A stretch of 64,000 nt of DNA, taken from the NCBI RefSeq assembly GCF_032118995.1, contig NC_092669.1:12324335-12388334 (forward strand), read 5' to 3'. Made by a program: the position numbers and the translations under genes. Of this stretch, positions 11,301 to 20,820 are shown piece by piece (the stretch's first letter is position 1; each line of letters begins with the position of its first letter). Below the pieces are notes generated by a model that saw nothing but the letters and a program-made list of their open reading frames with translations, was not told the origin of the DNA and did no database searches. The DNA is from Asterias amurensis. Its lineage: Eukaryota; Echinodermata; Asteroidea; Forcipulatida; Asteriidae.

Positions 11301-13269
11301 TAGTTTATCATAATTCCATTGCATTTTCTCCTGTTATTGTGTATGTATGTTTGGCATGTTCTTGATGTTTTTTTATCAGAGAATAAATTCAATCAATCCA
11401 TGAATCAATCACTCAGTCGAAATTGGTTTTTCGTACAGATTTCATTGGTGATGGTTGCTCAAAATAAATTCTCGGTACGTTATATCTTTATTTCTTGAAT
11501 TCTTAATAAAAGCAGCAAAACATATAATTGCCATTTTCACGAAGTGACATAACCCATTGTGTACCGCACTGAGTTGTGCGCCACTTCGTGATAACAAAGG
11601 TCGGCAAAACCGCTGCTTTCCCCCAGTTGAACACCGTAATGTGATAATGCTCTTCCCTGTCAGCATTTTCAATTTCATTTCTGTTCACTTCATTTCAGTC
11701 CATTTTATTTCATTTTATTTTCTGTCGGTTTAATTACTTTTGGTTGTGAAACCAAGGTCGCTGGTAGAAACGATAACTTAAAGGCAGTGAACACTATTGG
11801 TAATAACTCAAATAATAATAATTAGCATAAAACCTTTAATTATTAGCATAAAACGAGTAATGGGGAGAGGTTGGTGGTATAAAACATTGTGAGAAACGGC
11901 TCCCTCTGACGTGGGGTAGTTTTCGAGAAAGGAGCAATTGTCCACGAATTGGATTTCGGGACCTCAGAATTAGATTTTGAGGTCTCGAAATCAAGCATCT
12001 GAAATCACAAAACCTCGTGTGACAAGGATGTTTTTTCTTTCATTATTATCTTGCAAATTCGACGACCAATTGAGCTCAAATTTTCACAGGTTTGTTATTT
12101 TGTGCATATGTTGAGATACACCAAGTGAGAAGACTGGTCTTTGAAAATTTCCAATAGTTTCCCCTGTCTTTAATCACTGTAACCAAGAACCTCAGGGAGA
12201 AGAGAATAAGGACAATTTTGTCTTAAGATGTGGAAGGAAAATCTCAGATAATATTTCAATGGAAAACCCTTGCATGCATGTAAGCACTGAAAACCATATA
12301 AACATAGTGCCCCGTCGTGATTCGAACCGGGCCTCTGTAGGCTGAACGAAACAAAGACAGCTGATCCTTTCAAATATCTCGACAGTCCTTTTTAATCTTC
12401 CCCCAGTGAAAAGCTGGACATCTTTAAAATGCTTGCCTCACCTGAACCTCTTGAGAGCTCATCACGAACGGGTGGTATCAAGAAATAAACATCAACAAAT
12501 GTACATTTTAATTAACTTAAGGTGGAAGTAAGACAAAATGACTCGAGTAGGACTCGAGTCTGCGACCTCCAAACAAATGAATCCGGGTGTCAAATATTAA
12601 GACAAAAAGGTTTCGTCCTTCAACTCTACAAATTTAAGACGACTGGTCTAAAATTTACAAGGAAACATTAAATGTGGTGACTAAAATATTGACATTAATA
12701 TTTTAAAAGGTGGTGGGCAACGGCTTTGTACCCTTAGCCAGATTCAGCCGGCCATGACCTAGGCCCAACTACATAGAGTTGCTTAAGCAGTAAATATTGC
12801 TTAACAATATTGTCTGTTTAGCAGAAAATGAGCAGGGTACCATTCACAAACTGCAGATATGATGTGGTAGTTTGGCTGGTAACCTTGTTGTTCTGGTAAG
12901 CATACATTTGTTGTGCTATCTAGCTACTTTTTGTGTTTCATCAGCTTTATGGGGTTGTATTTGGGCACTACCCCTTAATTTGTTTAACGAATATATTCTC
13001 TTTGCGGCTTACAAATTTAAGGAAAACATTACCTTTGTGTCATTGTAGTCCAGAACAAGTCTGTAATCTTTGAGAACATCCGCTCTGTCGTTGATTTGGT
13101 CCACTGCGAGTTGTACGGCGGTCAGACCCTGCAGGCCGTAGTCACCAATCCATCCCGGGGCAGTGAGCGGGAATAACCCGGCGATGTGGAGGTCGATTCG
13201 CGCTGACTCCAATTTCCTCGGACTTAGAAACCCACACAGGGCAGTCAGTAAGAATACTGCAAAATTCAT
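2267..13269 (-). CDS. Gene B: GABA-B-type class C receptor, 5' part (exons 1-4), continues past left edge
   Basis: Four coding exons (13033-13269, 7989-8126, 6696-6866, 2267-2371) join in phase 0 and encode the signal peptide and the first 217 residues of a Venus-flytrap ligand-binding ectodomain. Landmarks typical of GABA-B receptors are AGLFPLT near residue 30, NDTK at the end of exon 1, YPYFFRT in exon 3 and AAESF in exon 4. By family knowledge such receptors sit in the plasma membrane and signal through Gi/o proteins. The remaining ectodomain and the seven-helix domain must lie left of the window. Exon lengths (237, 138, 171, 105) nearly match those of gene A (246, 138, 168, 102), so the two are tandem paralogues. 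The cysteine expected just after NDTK and its partner about 25 residues later are both absent. The ligand cannot be told from sequence. Confidence 0.9.
2495..2863. repeat. MITE family M2, copy 1
   Basis: About 370 bp with ends reading roughly TTAAAGCCATTGG / CCAATGGCTTTAA. The interior has the family blocks 'ttacagggtttacagaaggtaatgg', 'catgtcatgacacggcg' and 'cacgaagtgtgggccttgga'. It lies in intron 3 of gene B. Further copies are at 4277, 30624, 42960 and 45291. Confidence 0.8.
2900..4050. repeat. Diverged tandem array, period about 180 bp
   Basis: A block reading approximately 'tgacatctgagagag' recurs near 3205, 3385, 3568, 3749 and 3920, each preceded by 'gatttgcaaattaatcaaaatgg'-like text and followed by 'ggatggttgattttcataa'-like text. 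The first, more diverged unit starts near 2930. Six or so units fill part of gene B intron 3. No coding capacity seen. Confidence 0.75.
4277..4654. repeat. MITE family M2, copy 2
   Basis: Same ends and internal blocks as the copy at 2495-2863, with a poly-A run after the left end. The open frames inside are shadows of the repeat. Confidence 0.8.
4825..5700. repeat. Long dispersed repeat L1r, copy inverted relative to 59.5-60.05 kb
   Basis: Blocks 'agccactggaccttccagccgcctag', 'cgctagcttgtgtttgtagaaaaaaagg', 'cataacgccttcgcatttaatcagta' and 'ccgtttaacgagaggcatt' reappear reverse-complemented and in order at 59500-60050. Partial pieces occur near 13750 and 51960-52330. No protein is recognisable. 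This copy carries an extra stretch around 4965-5290. Confidence 0.65.
5985..6050. repeat. Poly-G tract facing a poly-C tract
   Basis: A run of about 16 G near 5992-6007 is followed 25 bases later by a run of about 11 C near 6034. Such paired runs can fold back on one strand and are also assembly-error prone. Confidence 0.7.
6696..6866 (-). CDS. Gene B exon 3
   Basis: 57 codons after acceptor ttttattctag, ending before donor gtaaaaac, phase 0. Contains MAFASSA, YPYFFRTIAS, FRQFGWSKISTLHE and the terminal EPHAG, which is also the terminus of gene A exon 3. An 86-codon open frame on the opposite strand is only a shadow. Confidence 0.92.
7690..7955 (+). repeat. SINE-like element, family S2
   Basis: Contains 'attggctgcatattgcgcc', 'gtagtctctcattttgcagg' and the tail 'gagcgcctcgagcgtcacc...gcgctatataagaagcca'. 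A GATT microsatellite is at 7722-7740. A diverged copy is at 9160-9300 and a reverse one at 53440-53800. Confidence 0.55.
7989..8126 (-). CDS. Gene B exon 2
   Basis: 46 codons between acceptor tatttacag and donor gtaagtaa, phase 0. Contains MTALFDLYYSQPVKIAVIGE and ends SLWALTQ. The length of 138 nt equals exon 2 of gene A. The first residue is Ala where vertebrate subunits have Cys. Confidence 0.9.
8192..8428. repeat. Foldback MITE family M3, copy 1
   Basis: Left end 'gggtgcgtcgggtcgacc' (shortened) and right end 'gggtcgacccagggaagctaatcgaacgcaccc', with an inner GC-rich palindrome 'ggggctcacc'. Copies lie at 26917, 43957 and 49080. The 126-codon open frame through it is a by-product of high GC. 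Confidence 0.75.
9160..9300 (+). repeat. SINE-like element, family S2, diverged copy
   Basis: Blocks 'tgcagcatattggaccacagcacc' and 'agcgccttgaatgtcactttgtgacggatatgc' parallel the element at 7690-7955. Confidence 0.45.
9520..9917. repeat. Foldback MITE family M6 with near-perfect central hairpin
   Basis: Arms begin 'aaagggacacgttgccttg' and end 'caaggcaacgtattccttt'. The centre, about 9691-9742, is an almost perfect inverted repeat around 'acggtcggccatttatggg'. Half copies are at 15285-15350 and 36000-36125. Confidence 0.8.
10368..10790. repeat. MITE family M5 interrupted by a SINE
   Basis: Text of the type 'aagattaatcctatcttgag...gacgagttactcgtcc' runs from 10368 to 10480 and resumes after 10682 ('actcaacctaagtcc...gactagtaactcgccc'). 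The gap is filled exactly by the SINE at 10481-10681. Other M5 copies: 32780-32946, 54432-54987, 59345-59495, 60296-60441. Confidence 0.75.
10481..10681 (+). mobile_element. tRNA-derived SINE S1 with target-site duplication
   Basis: The head resembles a tRNA gene: 'ggtagtctagttggtaagac' (A-box-like) and 'gggttcgaatcccacc' (B-box-like). The body continues 'cacaggactcgggaa', 'cacacatcggtgtatggg' and the tail 'ttatccccgatgcaaattta'. Twelve-base flanks TAACTCAACCTA at 10469-10480 and 10682-10693 are a target-site duplication, so insertion was by retrotransposition into an M5 MITE. Confidence 0.88.
11778..12173. repeat. MITE family M1, copy 2
   Basis: Left end 'ttaaaggcagtgaacactattgg', right end 'ccaatagtttcccctgtcttta', with the inner inverted pair 'tttcgggacctcag'/'ttgaggtctcgaaatc'. 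Confidence 0.8.
13033..13269 (-). CDS. Gene B exon 1 (signal peptide and start of lobe 1)
   Basis: Starts at ATG 13267-13269 and encodes 79 residues. Residues 1-16 or so are hydrophobic (MNFAVFLLTALCGFL) and act as a secretion signal; IDLHIAGLFPLT follows, the usual first strand of the GABA-B ectodomain. The exon ends NDTK before the donor gtaatgt, phase 0. Confidence 0.92.
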
Positions 13270-15190
13270 TGCTTTCGGTTTTTAAAACTGCTTTTATCGA
13301 GAAACCCTGTTCGAGTTTGCCTTGCAGCACCCGAGTGAAATCCCTCCAAATGCTGAACTCTAAATTTCTACTGACAAAAACAAAACTGCGATCGCTTTAG
13401 AGAGATACCGCACGACCTTGTCCTATACTGAACAATCCCTCAGTTGGCCTACTACTAAAACCGATGACTGATTGACCAATCAAATTCCACGTCCACCACA
13501 CGTCATATCCGAGTGTCCAATCACACTTCTGAATAGATCTATGTATTAGACTTGTCATGGTCTATAGACATGTATTTTCCCTTAGTGTGTGATTTGTCTG
13601 TTTATTACGATAGACTGTGCAAGTCCCTCGAGTAATCGAACAATTTGGGGCCATACATATAGCTTTGTCGCGTAACGGAAACAAAATATTGCTCGAATGA
13701 AAAAAATGAGACATTCACAATCTATAGTTGCTTTGCACCAACAGGCTGTAAAAGGTATGGACACCTACAAGCTTGTGTTTGTAGGAAGAAAACGGAAATC
13801 AAACTGAAACTATAGATATACATTGGTACGCATTGATTAAAGGCAAGGGACACTATAAGTAATTGTCAAAGACTAAAACTCCAAGCGGGAAGTTGGTTTA
13901 ATTTATTTGTCATCAAATATGACATTTCAGACAGAAATATTACGTTCTTCTATCATCATCATTAGACCGTGTAAGTTGTTTATTAATCTGTGGTCCAATA
14001 CTAGCTTTGTTCTCACCACCTCGGTGGAGTTCCTTGACAAAAATAATGACACCCCGACAAGGTCAACCCTGGCATCTCACGAGATCATCGACTAATAGAT
14101 TAATCGCGAATGCCTGCCCAAATCAACGATTTTACCCATTCTTCATTCACCAGTACGTGTGGAAACTTAATTATTTTGTATTTGTCATGGTACAAATACA
14201 ATACTGCATATTACTCAGCCTTGTTTAAAGTCACGTACTAGTTTGTGTTTCCGTGTGATAAAGTGCCACAGCATTGCTTGCTCGAATTGATTGCAGACTT
14301 TAAGTGTTTACCTTCCCGCGTCGAAATTCTCGCCAAAATCGCACCCAAAACAAAGATCAAGATTTTAAAACGCGAGAGGTTTTCTCAGTAAACATTAATA
14401 CAAATGTGTTCACATTTGTATCTGATTAATGATACACGAACTAATAAACAATTTCAATATCGGTTCAACTCAATTTCAATTCAGTTTATTCGTCACACCG
14501 TGGAGAACAGTTACATGCAATACAAAATAATTAATACAAACAAAAAAAGAACATTTGTTTCAAACGAATTCTTAATCTCTCGCACCCTTCCTCAGGTTGT
14601 TTTTTAAAATGCTAAAATGTAATTGTCTTGCTCCAAAAAATATCGCTGCAAGATAAGACTAAGAAATTGTTTAGTTTAAAATAAAAATAGTTGTAACATT
14701 CTAATAACTATACTGTTTTGTTAGCAAATTTATTTTCGTGACAACACCTCAGCAAGTAATATTTTAGGAGAAGCTTTCTCCTGTCATTGTATTCAAACTG
14801 CGTAAGTTTAATGTAAATCTGTGGACATTGTGTTTTGTGTCGTACAAACAGAACCCAAAACCATTTGAATGTTGCTTGCAACCTGTAATAAAACAGGTTG
14901 TAGCGCACATAGGTTAAGTGCTACTCCTTTCACTCTACCGTCCACATGATGAAAAACACGGGGAGGAAATTTACTCACTTCAATACGAAGCTGACAATTT
15001 CAGGAGATTGGAATCCCACGACTGGAAACCCACTTATTAAATATCTTAACAAAATTATCTGCTTGAAATGGCTCGGACTCGGATCCATCTGCAGCAAAAG
15101 TAAATGTTTTTACCTCTGACCAACGTCAATTTGGTAGGGTCTACCTTCTAAATTTCTCAAGGTTCGTTCCAAGTAAACAAAAATATATTC

Positions 15191-15275
15191 AATTAAGATT
15201 GGAAAATTTCACTAGCTGTGTGCGTTCCTCCTGAACTGTTTTATGTATGACGTTTCCGTCACCCCTCACCCACAT
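15191..15275. repeat. 85-bp direct repeat, left copy
   Basis: Begins 'aattaagattggaaaattt' and ends 'cacccctcacccacat'. It matches 16249-16333 with three differences and no gap, all G in this copy and A in the other. Confidence 0.9.
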
Positions 15276-16037
15276 CACACAAATTTGCCTCGAAATTGCG
15301 TGGTTTTCCTTTTACTTTGCGAACTAACACGGTCGGCCATTTTTGGGAGTCATAAAAAACAGGATCTATGGAAAAGCTGAAAATAAAAACCATGTCAAAA
15401 TATACCATTGTTATTCAATAGAGACGTATTGTAGTCACTTTGGTTGGGGAGTGTGGAAACTAGTAAAACACACACATAAATCACAGTGCTGGCTGGGACA
15501 TAATTTTATGCACCTGACAAATCTATGCATGGATATTCTTTAGAAGGTTTTGTTTGTTTGAATAGATTCACATGGTTCGTTGAATACAAGGGGGTTGGTT
15601 GTGGCGACAACAACCTTTTTATCCTTTTGACAACCATCATATATAATGTAACTTCACGGCTGATGGTTGCACTTTGGTATTGTCACTTTTCAACTCGGCT
15701 CTACGTGCTGTCTGGTACCTGCCATACATACATTTTGTTGTGAAGATTTTAATTGTGTAAAGGCTTATAGTTTGATGAATAATATGACGAAAACAAACTT
15801 TTATCCTTTTGAACTGAATTCATGATTTATTGTCTCATTCTTCTCACGTAGCTATTTAGTAGGGTCAAAACGTGAGGCCAGTAACACTATTTTGCAAGTA
15901 CATGTACACCATGTAATGTTTTGTATTGTAACATCCATGTATTATGGAGGTAGAAATAGATTAGTTTACGTTTTGTGTGAAGTTTCAAGTTCATACGAGT
16001 TTGGGAAAGGCGCTTTTGTTAGCGGACAAGGGACGGT

Positions 16038-16049
16038 CAGAAGAAGAAG

Positions 16050-16080
<31 letters not shown>
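16038..16080 (+). repeat. GAA microsatellite
   Basis: About 14 AGA/GAA units immediately before the hairpin repeats. The Arg-rich and Phe-rich open frames here are products of the microsatellite. Confidence 0.95.
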
Positions 16081-16081
<1 letters not shown>

Positions 16082-16115
16082 TGAAGAAAAAGAGAAAAAA
16101 AAACGAACAAAAATA

Positions 16116-16249
16116 AGAGGTGTTCCGGGCTGTTGGCCCGAACACCTAAAAAAAAAACCGAACAAAAACAAGGTCTTCGGACTTGAGTCCGAACACCTAA
16201 AAAAAAACGAACAAAACAAGAGGTCTTCGGACTTGAGTCCGAACACCTA
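16116..16249. repeat. Three tandem hairpin units
   Basis: Units of about 55 bp are spaced by 'taaaaaaaaacgaacaaaa'. Stems are 'aggtgttccgggc/gcccgaacacct' once, then 'ggtcttcggactt/gagtccgaacacct' twice. They abut the right copy of the 85-bp repeat. Confidence 0.8.
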
Positions 16250-16333
16250 ATTAAGATTGGAAAATTTCACTAGCTGTGTGCGTTCCTCCTAAACTATTTT
16301 ATGTATGACATTTCCGTCACCCCTCACCCACAT
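16249..16333. repeat. 85-bp direct repeat, right copy
   Basis: Same sequence as 15191-15275 apart from three substitutions. The two copies bracket 973 bp. Confidence 0.9.
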
Positions 16334-17116
16334 AGAGAGTGCTTATAGATTATCGGGATACTCTCTTTCTGTAGAAGAGTGGAAAATTCACTCTCTTGTC
16401 CGAGTGGTGAAATTTTCGCCCTTTTGAGGGTGGAATTAAATCTGTATTACTCTTCTTGAGTGAAATTGTAACGAACTTTACTCCAAATTGAGTTGAAAGT
16501 GCCCGTTTTTCACTTTTAAAAGAGTCGTCTGCCATATGGATCTTTGCAAGAGTGGTATGGCGGACAAAACGGGTGTTTTCTTCTAAGGGCTAAAGTAACA
16601 TGAAACAGCCGCGATCAATAACTCTAAATGGTTGTATTATTACAACAGCTTTAATTTACATATAATGAGATGATTACAAATCATGGACATCACAAATAAA
16701 TGGATCTGTATTCCAATGATGAATATTTCCGATAATCAAAATATCAAATTCAATGCCTTTTTGCTTAAATATTAATTTGAATGGTATCATCAAAATTTCA
16801 TATCGTAGAAATGACCTAAAAACAACTCTTATAACAATTTACATGCCAGTATTATTTGATTTGTGCCGTCATTGTTGGTTTTTGATTTTGAACATTGCAT
16901 TGAAGTTGGTTAACTACAGTGGAATTGAAACGAGTTTGAAAGTCAGGTTTGCACTCAACCCCTTTTCCTAACAATTTTATTTGAATGTTTGGGTGGGTTT
17001 TTTTTAGGGTTGTTAACTAACACAAGTTGTCCCCTCTTGGTCAGGGGTTACGAGAACAAAATATAAAATATGGAAATAATTTAGGGGAGCTGAAGGTGGG
17101 AATTGATGTTCATCTT

Positions 17117-17490
17117 AGTCAGCCTAGATTGTAGGATGGGGGAAACATGCACCAGGCAAGCAGTTCCAAAGCGATGTATGCATGGGAGAGGGGGCATTGG
17201 AGGTAGGAATTGATATTCCTCTTAAAACAGTCTAGATTGTAGGATGGAGGGAAACATGCACAAGGCAAGGAGTTCCAAAGAGATGCAGTACGTGGAACAA
17301 AGCTGTTGTGATTGATCCTTGCTCTACATCTTAGCAAAGCAAGGGTGTTAGAGTTAGAAGAAGCAGAAAGCCTGGTTTCACACTTAAACATTTTTATATG
17401 AGGAACTAGGTCAGACACACCGGTGGCACATTTACCATGTAAATATGTGTCCAAAATAAAAGGGCTGGCAACAGGCCCATGGTGTAAAGT
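17117..17490 (-). pseudogene. Non-LTR retrotransposon reverse-transcriptase C-terminal relic
   Basis: The minus frame reads through CRARINHNSFVPRTASLWNS, then LPCACFPPSYNLDCFKRNIN, the pattern R..F..R...WN.LP.......FK found at the C-terminal end of CR1/Jockey-like reverse transcriptases. The end is duplicated: 'ctagattgtaggatgg' and the following text occur at both 17125 and 17232. It is a fragment with no polymerase core; the clade is a guess. Confidence 0.6.
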
Positions 17491-17531
17491 AGGATGTAGT
17501 GTTGATCCTAAATACTCATCAACACTCAATC

Positions 17532-17749
17532 TAGCTACCGGGCAACCTCGGTAGTCTAGTTGGTAAGACACTGCTCCAGAATTGCAAGGGTCGTGGGTTT
17601 GAATCCCACATGAGTAACATGCCTGTGATATTTTGTTCACAGGACTCGGGAAAGTACTGAGTATACAGTGCTAACACACATCGGTGTATGGGTAAAAACC
17701 AAAATTAATAATCTTTATCCCCGATGCAAATTTAACATTTATTATAAAT
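17532..17749 (+). mobile_element. tRNA-derived SINE S1 with target-site duplication
   Basis: Same order of blocks as the copy at 10481. Flanks CACTCAATC at 17523-17531 and 17750-17758 are a nine-base target-site duplication. It landed beside the LINE relic. Confidence 0.85.
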
Positions 17750-17826
17750 CACTCAATCGATCAATTATACATGCCTAAATCAAAGGTTTTGCATAAAGGC
17801 GCTGAGGCACAGATGGAATTAATAAG

Positions 17827-17970
17827 TCATTGATGGAAGGCCTCCTGAAACAAGTGGGCTTTCAGAAATGCATTGAATGTGTTGAATGATGTGGTGTCTC
17901 TGATGTGATTTGGAATTTTAATCCAGAGTTTGGGTCCATATACCGAGAGGGCTCTATCGGCAAAAGTGAT
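17827..17970 (-). pseudogene. Second reverse-transcriptase C-terminal relic (CR1/L2-like)
   Basis: The frame reads FADRALSVYGPKLWIKIP, then NHIRDTTSFNTFNAFLKAHL, and ends LFQEAFHQ before TGA at 17827-17829. The pattern RA.S..GP.LW..IP..IR....F..FK..L...LF is the usual end of CR1/L2-type elements. Only this end remains. Confidence 0.65.
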
Positions 17971-18240
17971 GTGACTTGTTCATGGCACTACAAAGTATTG
18001 TGAACAGGAGCTATTTGACCGAAGGTGTATTTGTTCGGTTCAAAATATTATAAATACACTGCTGTACTATCTGGTTAAAAATAACTGCCATCTTACAACG
18101 GCAGTTGACCTTGTACCGTATTTAATAATTATTGTTCAAAGACCGGACTTGATGTCATTTAAGAGAGATGTCAATGATAACTGAGGTGTCATTACTTTAT
18201 CATGGTCGAGAAGGAAAGGCCAATTTCCCTATAATCGTGT

Positions 18241-18437
18241 TTAATTATCCGCATGGGTGAGTCGTTGAGTTGCAATTATCTTGAAAGGTTCTGGTGAAAG
18301 GGTCAACCCGAGCTGTCCGTCGAAGCTTACTGGAGGAGAGTTCTCCGGAAAGGCGAAAGTGAAATTCTTGAGGAGATGTGAGAGGAACAGAAAAAGCTCC
18401 ATCTTGGCTAGGTTTTCTCCTGCACACAAACGTCGAC
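18241..18437 (-). CDS. P450 exon 3 (haem ligand and C terminus)
   Basis: Starts after acceptor tttccaacag and completes [16 protein letters not shown]. Stops at TAA 18241-18243. The haem cysteine is the fifth residue of the exon. Confidence 0.95.
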
Positions 18438-20820
18438 CTGTTGGAAACAAAATATTGTTTTTGGTAAAATATTGCAATAAACTTGAATTCAATATGTTAA
18501 ATTCGCATCGGGGATAAATAATATTTATTTCGGTTTTACCCACACCGCCGGTGTTAGCACTATATACTAAGTACTTTCCCAAGTTCTGTGGAAAAAAACA
18601 CAAGCATATTACTCGGGAGGGATTCGAACCGATGACTTTTGCAATTCCAGAGCAGTATCACACCATCTAGCCGTTTTCAGTTTTTAAAAGTACCCCTTTT
18701 TGTCAAATTTCATACTTTCAGGGATGCTAGGTATCAGCATTATGATACACAAGTACGTCAATTGTTTTCGGAAATGTGCGAATGTTCAGAGTAACGGGAG
18801 TTCTTGTTTCATGACCAAGAATCAAGTCAAACTGACCCAGAAGTTGTTGTTTCATGACCCAGAATCAAGTCAAACTGAGACCCGGCAGTTGTTGTTTCAT
18901 GACCCATAATTAAGCCAAACTGACTCAAAAGTTATGTAATGACCCAGAATTATGTCAAACCGACCCGGAAGTCGTTATTTCTTGACACAGAAACTGACCC
19001 AAAATTTGTTGAGTCCTTACCCAGAAAAAGGGTAAACCGACCTTGAAGTTGTTTAGTTCTGAACCAGAATCAAGTCAAACTGACCCTTTGTTGGGTCATG
19101 ACCCTTGAACTTAATACATACCTCTGCTGAATGGAGTCAGCTGTTTGTTCCGTGGGTTAAAATCACCTTGCTCATCCAGGAACCGCTCCGGGATAAACAT
19201 CTCCGGATCGCCGGATTTATCCCATACCATCGTGTCACGATTCATGTTCCAGAAATCCCCAATAATGATGGTGTTCCGGGGGATGTTGAATCCGAAGAGA
19301 GTTGTGTCTTTTGAGGTGTAATGGGGACCTACAAAGGGAACCACGGAACCTAGCCGTTGTGCTTCACACAAAACAGCACAGGTGAATGGTAGCTTGGACT
19401 GGTCAGATAAAATAGGTCCGGGGTCACTGCCAATGTTCTGGTCAAGTTCTGCCTGCACTCTTTGCTGAATTTCCTGGTGAGATGTTAGGTACAGAACCGA
19501 CCAACGTAGCGTCGATACCACACTCTCGATACCGCCCAGGAAAATATCGAGTATCGAAAGAACCGTACTGTTATAGTCAATGGACGTGTTCTGATTATTC
19601 GATTTTTTGAGTTTCATTGCTCTTAATAAGGTATCGGTGTAGTCGTTTGGGTTGTCTAGATCCAAGGTCGTATGGTGTTCCTCAACTTGTTGACCTATGA
19701 ACTCTACTATGTTCACGAGTAGCGGCCTGGTTTCTTGAACACCCAGCAGGAAATTCAGTCGCTGCATCACTGGTATCATAGCTTGGATCGATCCCAAACC
19801 TCGAGTGTCTGAGAGTCGGTTAATTGAATCGATAAACTTTCGATACCTGGTATCGGATTCGGAGAAAGTCTGGCCGAAAGTGACGGAGCAGATGATGTTG
19901 GTTGCGGCTTTTCTTAGTAGGTCCTGAGGATTGAAAACTTCACCTTTAAGGGTTGATATTTCCTTTTTGAGTTTCTTGACTTCATTGATGATGAGTTCTT
20001 CGAAAGTTTCCTTGCTTGTTCCACTTCCGTTGAGGAACTTCAGCGTGTGACTGCGCAATTCCTTCCACTTCTCACCAGACGATAGGAATATACCTGTTGG
20101 AAGATAAAGTGACGGACTCATTGTTATAATTGCGCAACCTGTTTTTAGATTTGCGTAGGCTCATGAAAACTGATGTTCAACTAAGAATGTTGTCATAAGA
20201 CTAAGATGTGTGCTGTGTGTGTGCCTTTCTGACAAAACTGTTTCCACTTGTCAAAATATTCAATCAGTGTTGTTCTCTAAAATTATAATATTATTGTTAT
20301 TTCTGTTTTATTAGTATTTGGCACTTTTACAAATAAATTAAACTGCGTCGTCAGTGTAACACAATTTACGGGGAATAGGGACCTACTGGCGCTGAAACGA
20401 GGTCGGTCCATACTGAGCCAGATTTCGGGTCAATGCTGTGGTCTCAAATCAATTGGAGTTTAACTTACCAGACGCCTGGGGATCAGACATGATCCCTTTG
20501 AAGACAGCCGAAGGAGGTCTGTCCACCGCCTCTGCGTTCACAAATGCTGATCTCATAGTCGTGTACTGCGTCAATACAACCACCAACTGGCCCGCGACAT
20601 TCATACTGTAGATATCATGTTTACGGGCGAGACCGGAAAGCCACCGGCGCGTCGCATCCACATCCATGAGGGCTAGAGTGGGTAGGAGCCCCAGGAGAGG
20701 GACGCCCCTCGCACCCGGTGGAAGGTTTTTACGGTGTCGTAAGATTAGTGCAACACAGAGAAAAATAACACACGCAACGATTACCGTTGTCAGATTGGAA
20801 AGCATGCTGAACTCCGCCAT
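18241..20820 (-). CDS. Cytochrome P450, CYP2-like (clan 2), complete, 3 coding exons
   Basis: Exons 20469-20820, 19122-20093 and 18241-18437 join in phases 1 and 1 to give 506 residues, the normal length for a microsomal P450. Seen in the protein: a membrane anchor at about residues 9-27, the proline hinge PPG at 34-36, the helix-C WxxxR at 127-131, an I-helix [10 protein letters not shown] at 303-312, ExxR (EAQR) at 361-364, PERF at 419-422, and the haem loop FSRGRRLCAG with Cys446 as iron ligand. By family knowledge it is an ER-bound monooxygenase that needs P450 reductase. The substrate cannot be read from sequence. The usual I-helix acid-Thr pair is Glu-Ser here. It lies between gene A and gene B on the same strand. 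Confidence 0.95.
18498..18672 (-). mobile_element. SINE S1 in P450 intron 2
   Basis: Reverse-oriented: tail 'cgcatcggggataaata', core 'gtgttagcac', then 'gggattcgaacc' and 'ccatctagc'. Diverged, no target duplication seen. Confidence 0.75.
18790..19105. repeat. Minisatellite in P450 intron 2, period about 43 bp
   Basis: The block 'cagaatcaagtcaaactgaccc' recurs in changed form near 18818, 18861, 18907, 18946, 19033 and 19069, separated by 'gttgttgtttcatgac'-like text. It ends about 17 bases before exon 2 donor, so it fills the 5' end of the intron. Confidence 0.85.
19122..20093 (-). CDS. P450 exon 2 (catalytic core)
   Basis: 972 nt from acceptor tcttccaacag to donor gtatgtat. Opens with the rest of a Gly codon, then [13 protein letters not shown]. 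Contains helices C to K and the PERF motif, and ends inside the haem loop at LTPFSRG, phase 1. Confidence 0.95.
20469..20820 (-). CDS. P450 exon 1
   Basis: Starts at ATG 20818-20820; 117 codons plus one base. Carries the membrane anchor and the hinge [14 protein letters not shown]. Ends before donor gtaagtta, phase 1. Confidence 0.93.

Larger units (their letters stand above)
13270..18240. other. Intergenic interval between gene B and the P450 gene
   Basis: No exon could be supported on either strand. Contents are an M1-like relic (about 13841-14100), the 85-bp direct repeats with GAA microsatellite and hairpin repeats (15191-16333), an echinoderm-style low-complexity block of 'gagtg/cactc' text (16334-16560), LINE relics and a SINE (17117-17970). 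The promoter of gene B should lie just above 13269; no clear TATA box was seen. Confidence 0.6.

Noticed and set aside
16116..16249. CRISPR-like array of hairpin repeats
   Set aside because: Only three units, with constant A-rich spacers, in a eukaryotic genome; no unique spacers.
17119..17640. 173-codon minus-strand frame as a gene
   Set aside because: It is a chance fusion of a reversed SINE with a reverse-transcriptase relic; the two parts have separate origins.
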